From Shimia thalassica (GTDB lineage: Bacteria > Pseudomonadota > Alphaproteobacteria > Rhodobacterales > Rhodobacteraceae): DNA of 64,000 nt. Within the stretch, counting starts at the first letter, position 1. Each line of letters begins with the position of its first letter. The translations under genes were made by a program, and so were the position numbers. Below the pieces are notes generated by a model, which saw only the letters and a list, made by a program, of their open reading frames with translations, did no database searches and had not been told where the DNA came from. Location: the NCBI RefSeq assembly GCF_001458215.1, contig NZ_CYTW01000003.1, positions 332,946-396,945 of the forward strand, read 5' to 3'. This document shows, one piece after another, positions 60,220 to 64,000 of the stretch.

Positions 60220-62460
60220 ATGGCGTCTATCGGAAAAATTGCCCGCCGTTCGTTTTTGATCGGGTCGGCTGCTGTTGTCGGTGGTGTGGCTTTTGGCGTG
60301 TATAAGGTCAAAACACCTTATGAAAACCCGCTTGAGGATGAGCTTGCCAGCGGGGCGACCACGTTCAATCCTTGGGTGGTGATCGACGGAGACAAGATCA
60401 CCCTGATCGGGTCACATGGTGACAAAGGGCAGGGGGTTGCGCATTCGCAGGCAACCTTGATTGCCGAAGAGCTTGATCTCGAGTTTGGACAATTTGAAAC
60501 CAGTTTTGGCCAACCAGACAAAGCTTATTGGAACACCGCACTGGCAGACGAAGGCGTGCCGTTCCCGTCGACGGACGACGGGTTCACCGCCGAAACCATG
60601 CGTGGCATCATGGGCGGCGTGGTCAAATTGATGGGCATGCAAATCACCGGTGGCTCGACCACCATTCCGGACAGCTTTGACAAACTGCGCCGCGCGGGTG
60701 CAATTGCGCGCGAAACGCTCAAGGCGGCAGCGGCACAGAAGTCGGGCATCAATACCACCGCGCTGAAAACCGAAGCGGGGCATGTGATCCTGCCGGACGG
60801 AACGCGTCTCAGCTATCAGGAACTGGCACCGATTGCGGCGGCACTTGATCCCGTCACAGACGTTGCATTGCGCGATCCGGGCCAATGGCGTCTGATCGGC
60901 AAGCCGACGCAGCGGATCGATATGGTTGCCAAATCCACGGGAACCCAAACCTATGGGATCGACCTCGACATTCCCGGACAGGTGCATGCCGCCGTCAAGG
61001 TGAACCCGCGTCAGGGTGGCGCCATGAAAGGCTATGATGCCAGTGCCGCCACAGACATGCGAGGTGTCTCCAATGTGGTCGAGATCACAGGTGGGGTTGG
61101 CGTGATTGCCGACAACACATGGCGCGCCATTCAGGCGGTGAACGCGATCGATTTCGACTGGGGCGAGGCGCCTTATCCGGCGGAGCAGGACCAGCATTGG
61201 GAGGAAATCGGCAAATCGTTTGTCGACGATCGTCTCGACAAGAAATGGCGCGATGATGGTGACACGGATGCGGCTCTGGCCGCTGACACGCCTCTGAACG
61301 CGGAATATCGTGCGCCTTATGTGGCCCATGCTCCGCTTGAGCCGCTGAACGCTACTGTATTGGTCGAAGAGGACGGTGTCACGGTATGGGCAGGGCACCA
61401 GATCCCGCGCCAGTTGCAGGTGCTGGTGGCTCAGATCACCGGACACGAGGCCGAACAAGTGACCTTTGTGAACCAGTTCATGGGCGGCAGCTTTGGGCAC
61501 CGGCTTGAGTTCGACAACATCAAACAGGCGACGGAAATCGCAAACCAGATGCGCGGCACACCGGTCAAACTGACCTACTCGCGGGAAGAAGACTTTGCCC
61601 ATGACTATCCCCGTCATATCGGCATGGCGCGCGGCGCCGGTACGGTAAAAGATGGCAAGGTCGAAGCGATTGACTTGCAGGTGGCCATGCCGTCGGTGAT
61701 CGAGTCCCAAATGGGGCGTGCCCAAATGCCGGTTCCAGGTCCGGACAGCCAGATCGTGGCAGGGGCATGGAACAATCCCTATGCGTTGCCGAACTACCGG
61801 ATGCGCGGGTATCGCGTGCCACAACTGGCACCGGTGTCCTCTTGGCGTTCGGTCGGGGCGTCGGCCAACGGGTTCTTCTTTGACAGCTTCCTGGATGAAT
61901 TGATCCACGAGGCCGGCGCGGACCCGATGGAAGAACGCATTCGCCTGATGGGGCATGAAACAAGCCGCAAGGTCTTGGAGGCCGTGGCCGAGATGTCGTC
62001 TTGGGGCGGTGCGCTGGGCCCGAACAAAGGCCGCGGGGTCGCCTTTGTCGAAAGCTTTGGCGTGCCCACGGCCGAAGTGATCGAAGTGACCAACACAGAA
62101 GACGGCATTCGTATCGACAAGGTTTGGGTGGCCGCAGACGTTGGCACCGTTGTTGATCCGGTCAACTTTGAAAACCTTGTTCAGGGTGGGGTGGTCTTTG
62201 CCTTGGGGCACGCAATCAACAGCGAGATCACCTATGCCGATGGCATGGCTGAACAGGCAAATTATTGGGATGCAGAAGGAATGCGGTTGCACCAGTGCCC
62301 CGAGATTTTTGTCAAAGGTCTGGAACACGGAGCCAAGGTGCGCGGCATTGGGGAACCCCCTGTGCCACCTGCGGCCCCCGCGCTCGCGAATGCAATTTTC
62401 GCAGCAACCGGACGGCGGATACGGGAAATGCCATTCAACAAACACATCGATTTTGTTTGA
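60220..62460 (+). CDS. iorB: Molybdopterin-binding large subunit (IorB-like)
   Basis: A 746-residue Mo-cofactor subunit of the xanthine dehydrogenase/isoquinoline oxidoreductase family. Residues ~8-27 (ARRSFLIGSAAVVGGVAFGV) look like an uncleaved twin-arginine signal, so the complex is probably exported and membrane-anchored. GGSFGHRLEF is a cofactor-contact segment and RGIGEPPVPPAAPALANAIF holds the catalytic Glu. No FAD subunit is present; relatives of this layout pass electrons to a cytochrome c. Hydroxylates an N-heterocycle or aldehyde; substrate unknown. Ends in a terminator. Confidence 0.9.
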   Translation: MASIGKIARRSFLIGSAAVVGGVAFGVYKVKTPYENPLEDELASGATTFNPWVVIDGDKITLIGSHGDKGQGVAHSQATLIAEELDLEFGQFETSFGQPDKAYWNTALADEGVPFPSTDDGFTAETMRGIMGGVVKLMGMQITGGSTTIPDSFDKLRRAGAIARETLKAAAAQKSGINTTALKTEAGHVILPDGTRLSYQELAPIAAALDPVTDVALRDPGQWRLIGKPTQRIDMVAKSTGTQTYGIDLDIPGQVHAAVKVNPRQGGAMKGYDASAATDMRGVSNVVEITGGVGVIADNTWRAIQAVNAIDFDWGEAPYPAEQDQHWEEIGKSFVDDRLDKKWRDDGDTDAALAADTPLNAEYRAPYVAHAPLEPLNATVLVEEDGVTVWAGHQIPRQLQVLVAQITGHEAEQVTFVNQFMGGSFGHRLEFDNIKQATEIANQMRGTPVKLTYSREEDFAHDYPRHIGMARGAGTVKDGKVEAIDLQVAMPSVIESQMGRAQMPVPGPDSQIVAGAWNNPYALPNYRMRGYRVPQLAPVSSWRSVGASANGFFFDSFLDELIHEAGADPMEERIRLMGHETSRKVLEAVAEMSSWGGALGPNKGRGVAFVESFGVPTAEVIEVTNTEDGIRIDKVWVAADVGTVVDPVNFENLVQGGVVFALGHAINSEITYADGMAEQANYWDAEGMRLHQCPEIFVKGLEHGAKVRGIGEPPVPPAAPALANAIFAATGRRIREMPFNKHIDFV

Positions 62461-62472
62461 GGTAAAACAGAC

Positions 62473-62502
62473 AAAAGGCCGTCCGTTTCGGGCGGCCTTT
62501 TG
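62473..62502 (+). terminator. Terminator after iorB-like gene
   Basis: AAAAGGCCG-t-CCG / CGG-g-CGGCCTTTT with one internal mismatch and a TTT loop. Confidence 0.9.
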
Positions 62503-62605
62503 GGTCTGAAAGACAGGCGCTGACCGGTTCGGGCGCATTGGCCACAACCCGCCAATCGACAATTTGTGACTCTGCCAAGGTCACAAAACCTGCTAGCCAA
62601 TACAC

Positions 62606-63649
62606 ATGGTTAGACATTTCATCTTCGGGGCCTGTTTTGCCCTTTCACTTTTTGGCACTGCACAGGCCTGTGGGTTTCACAATTATGCCCCCCGACCGAG
62701 CATGGTCGAGCAACTGCTGTCCAGTGATCACATTCTTCTGGCGCGCCAAAGTGAAACCAACCCCTTTCGGTATACTCCTGTCAAAGCGCTCAAGGGGCCA
62801 ATCGACGGTGTAGAGTTGCCGCAGCTGGTGGACAGCGTCACGAGACGCAAGCTGGCCGTGTCCGAAAGCGACAGTGTTCTCTTTTTCCTCGATCCGGAAA
62901 CCGGCAACTGGAAACGGCTGGCCTATGTCGATTCTGCCATGCACCCCATCGTTGACGAGATCATGCAAAATCACTCCAGCTGGCGTTTGGGCGGGGATTT
63001 CGAACGGTTTCAGCTGTTCGCGGACATGATCGACCATCCAAACCGGCAGGTGCGAAACCTTGCGCTGCGCGAATTGGATCAGGCCGATTACAGCGTTCTG
63101 CGCGAGCTGTCATTTTCGTTGAACGTGAAGGGGATCACATCAGACATCGGCCCCGTTCAAGAGCGTGAACTGGAACCCATCCGTGTTCTTTTGCTGGGGT
63201 TGAGCACGCAAGACACCGCGCAATCCTTTGTCAAACAAGGCCTGAACCACAACAGACGAGCGACGGGTCCGGTTTTCGGAGCCTACGCAACGGCGTTTGT
63301 GGAAGCCGGCAAAAAGGACGCGGTCACAAATCTGGTCGAGACTTATCTTGACGATCCATCCCTTTCGATGACCAATCGTGAGCTTTTGATCGAAGCTTTG
63401 GCGTTGCACCGATTGTCCGGAGACCTGTCTTTAGGCATGGAGATTTTGTCAGCACTCGAACATGCGCTGGCGCAGAATCCGGAACTGGCGCCTGCTGCCG
63501 CCCGACAGTTTGGGGCGCGTCACGACTGGGCATTGCGGCATGTGTTGTCGGGGGCGCTTCACAGCGGTGTTCAACTGAGTGAAGCAGACGTTCGCGATGT
63601 GATGGATTATCTGGCCATCGCGGGCCAATCCATCGACCCGTTGCAGTAA
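62606..63649 (+). CDS. Exported hypothetical protein
   Basis: A 347-residue protein with a signal peptide (FIFGACFALSLFGTAQA) followed by CGFHNYAPRPSMVEQLLSSDHILLARQ. The rest is a mixture of a small beta-rich domain (to ~110) and helices arranged like HEAT repeats (about 120-330). No family recognised. The ATG at 62606 has no obvious ribosome site. Isolated between terminators, so its role is not suggested by context. Confidence 0.75.
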   Translation: MVRHFIFGACFALSLFGTAQACGFHNYAPRPSMVEQLLSSDHILLARQSETNPFRYTPVKALKGPIDGVELPQLVDSVTRRKLAVSESDSVLFFLDPETGNWKRLAYVDSAMHPIVDEIMQNHSSWRLGGDFERFQLFADMIDHPNRQVRNLALRELDQADYSVLRELSFSLNVKGITSDIGPVQERELEPIRVLLLGLSTQDTAQSFVKQGLNHNRRATGPVFGAYATAFVEAGKKDAVTNLVETYLDDPSLSMTNRELLIEALALHRLSGDLSLGMEILSALEHALAQNPELAPAAARQFGARHDWALRHVLSGALHSGVQLSEADVRDVMDYLAIAGQSIDPLQ

Positions 63650-63650
63650 A

Positions 63651-63674
63651 CTACCCCCCCGTTTGGGGGGGTAG
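63651..63674. terminator. C7/G7 hairpin terminator
   Basis: Perfect 10-bp stem CTACCCCCCC / GGGGGGGTAG with loop GTTT, between the convergent hypothetical and pyc genes. T-rich on the plus side only (TTGTCTTTA). Confidence 0.75.
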
Positions 63675-63680
63675 TTGTCT

Positions 63681-64000
63681 TTACTGTAGTTCGACGAGGA
63701 GGTCTTTTGCGTCGATTTGGCCGCCTGGTGTTGCGTGGACGGCTTTGATGGTGGCGTCTCGTTCTGCGTGGATGCCGGTTTCCATTTTCATGGCCTCGAT
63801 GGTGAGGAGGAGGTCGCCTTCCTTGACCTCTTGTCCGGTGGTGACGGCGACGGTGGCGACGACGCCGGGCATCGGCGCGCCGATGTGGTTGGCGTTGCCG
63901 GCTTCGGCTTTGGGGCGTTGCTCGGTCGAGGATTTCACCAGACGGTTGGGCACGCGGATGACGCGGGGTTGGCCGTTGAGTTCGAAGAACACTTTGACCT
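63681..64000 (-). CDS. pyc: Pyruvate carboxylase, C-terminal part (5' end outside window)
   Basis: Visible ~106 C-terminal residues. VFFELNGQPRVIRVPNR is the typical junction between the pyruvate carboxylase carboxyl-transferase region and its biotin carrier domain. GAPMPGVVATVAV and the biotinylation site EAMKMETG complete the carrier. Converts pyruvate to oxaloacetate. An alternative would be an acyl-CoA carboxylase alpha subunit, but the ELNGQPR segment favours Pyc. The gene continues beyond the right edge. Confidence 0.85.
   Translation of the reverse strand, partial: VKVFFELNGQPRVIRVPNRLVKSSTEQRPKAEAGNANHIGAPMPGVVATVAVTTGQEVKEGDLLLTIEAMKMETGIHAERDATIKAVHATPGGQIDAKDLLVELQ

Noticed and set aside
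60412..62562. 716-codon frame antisense to the iorB-like gene
   Set aside because: Mirror of a GC-rich coding sequence with clear Mo-hydroxylase motifs on the plus strand; Cys/His/Arg-rich translation without a family.

Overview
The window looks like chromosomal DNA of a marine Rhodobacterales (Roseobacter-group) alphaproteobacterium. The evidence is a moderately high GC content with G/C-rich third positions, densely packed genes, a class I lysyl-tRNA synthetase, a reductive pyrimidine-degradation cluster of the PreT/PreA type with RutR-like regulators, and a cupin that resembles the DMSP lyase DddW. Species cannot be fixed from sequence alone. I see no rRNA, tRNA, insertion sequence, integrase, CRISPR array or prophage block, so this is mostly core and metabolic genome.

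Layout. 1-6.0 kb: the 5' part of a secreted sulfatase; leuA behind a leucine-rich leader peptide; a flavin-nucleotide-binding protein; an SDR; and a secreted protein made of 23-residue MORN repeats. 6.1-13.5 kb: nadE, then pfkB with a Tat-exported metallo-beta-lactamase-fold hydrolase, a DUF1801 protein, gltX, an acyl-CoA dehydrogenase with a tandem palindromic operator, and a gamma-glutamylcyclotransferase-like protein. 13.6-18.9 kb: an Rrf2/NsrR-like regulator, then the glycine-cleavage operon gcvT-gcvH-gcvP behind a tandem glycine riboswitch. 18.9-23.1 kb: a YbbP/YbbA-type ABC exporter divergent from tesA, then a cold-shock protein.

23.4-34.3 kb is one functional island for pyrimidine catabolism. 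PreT/PreA reduce uracil or thymine, HydA opens the dihydropyrimidine ring, and HyuC (beta-ureidopropionase type) hydrolyses the N-carbamoyl product. An NMT1/ThiY-like ABC importer with two different permeases presumably feeds the pathway. Two RutR-like TetR regulators sit in the middle, beside two RutR-type palindromes.

34.4-48.3 kb is a mixed housekeeping stretch: trxC, a geranylgeranyl-reductase-like flavoprotein, a hotdog thioesterase, two small membrane proteins, ettA, a sulfotransferase-like protein, a MarR-GNAT fusion, nadD, a DMT permease, dacB, a TerB-like protein, the DddW-like cupin with its divergent LysR regulator, and the lysyl-tRNA synthetase. 48.5-56.6 kb: a large beta-helix protein, a 47-residue membrane peptide, gap, photolyase phrB, and a copA-cueR copper-efflux operon with a textbook 19-bp-spacer MerR-type promoter.

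56.6-62.5 kb is the least conventional block: an SDR/epimerase operon, an AraC-family regulator, and a two-subunit molybdenum hydroxylase (IorAB-like). Tandem 13-bp sites at 21-bp spacing lie at almost the same distance upstream of both the SDR operon and iorAB, which suggests one AraC regulon controlling an oxidative pathway of unknown substrate. The window ends with a hypothetical exported protein and the 3' end of pyruvate carboxylase.
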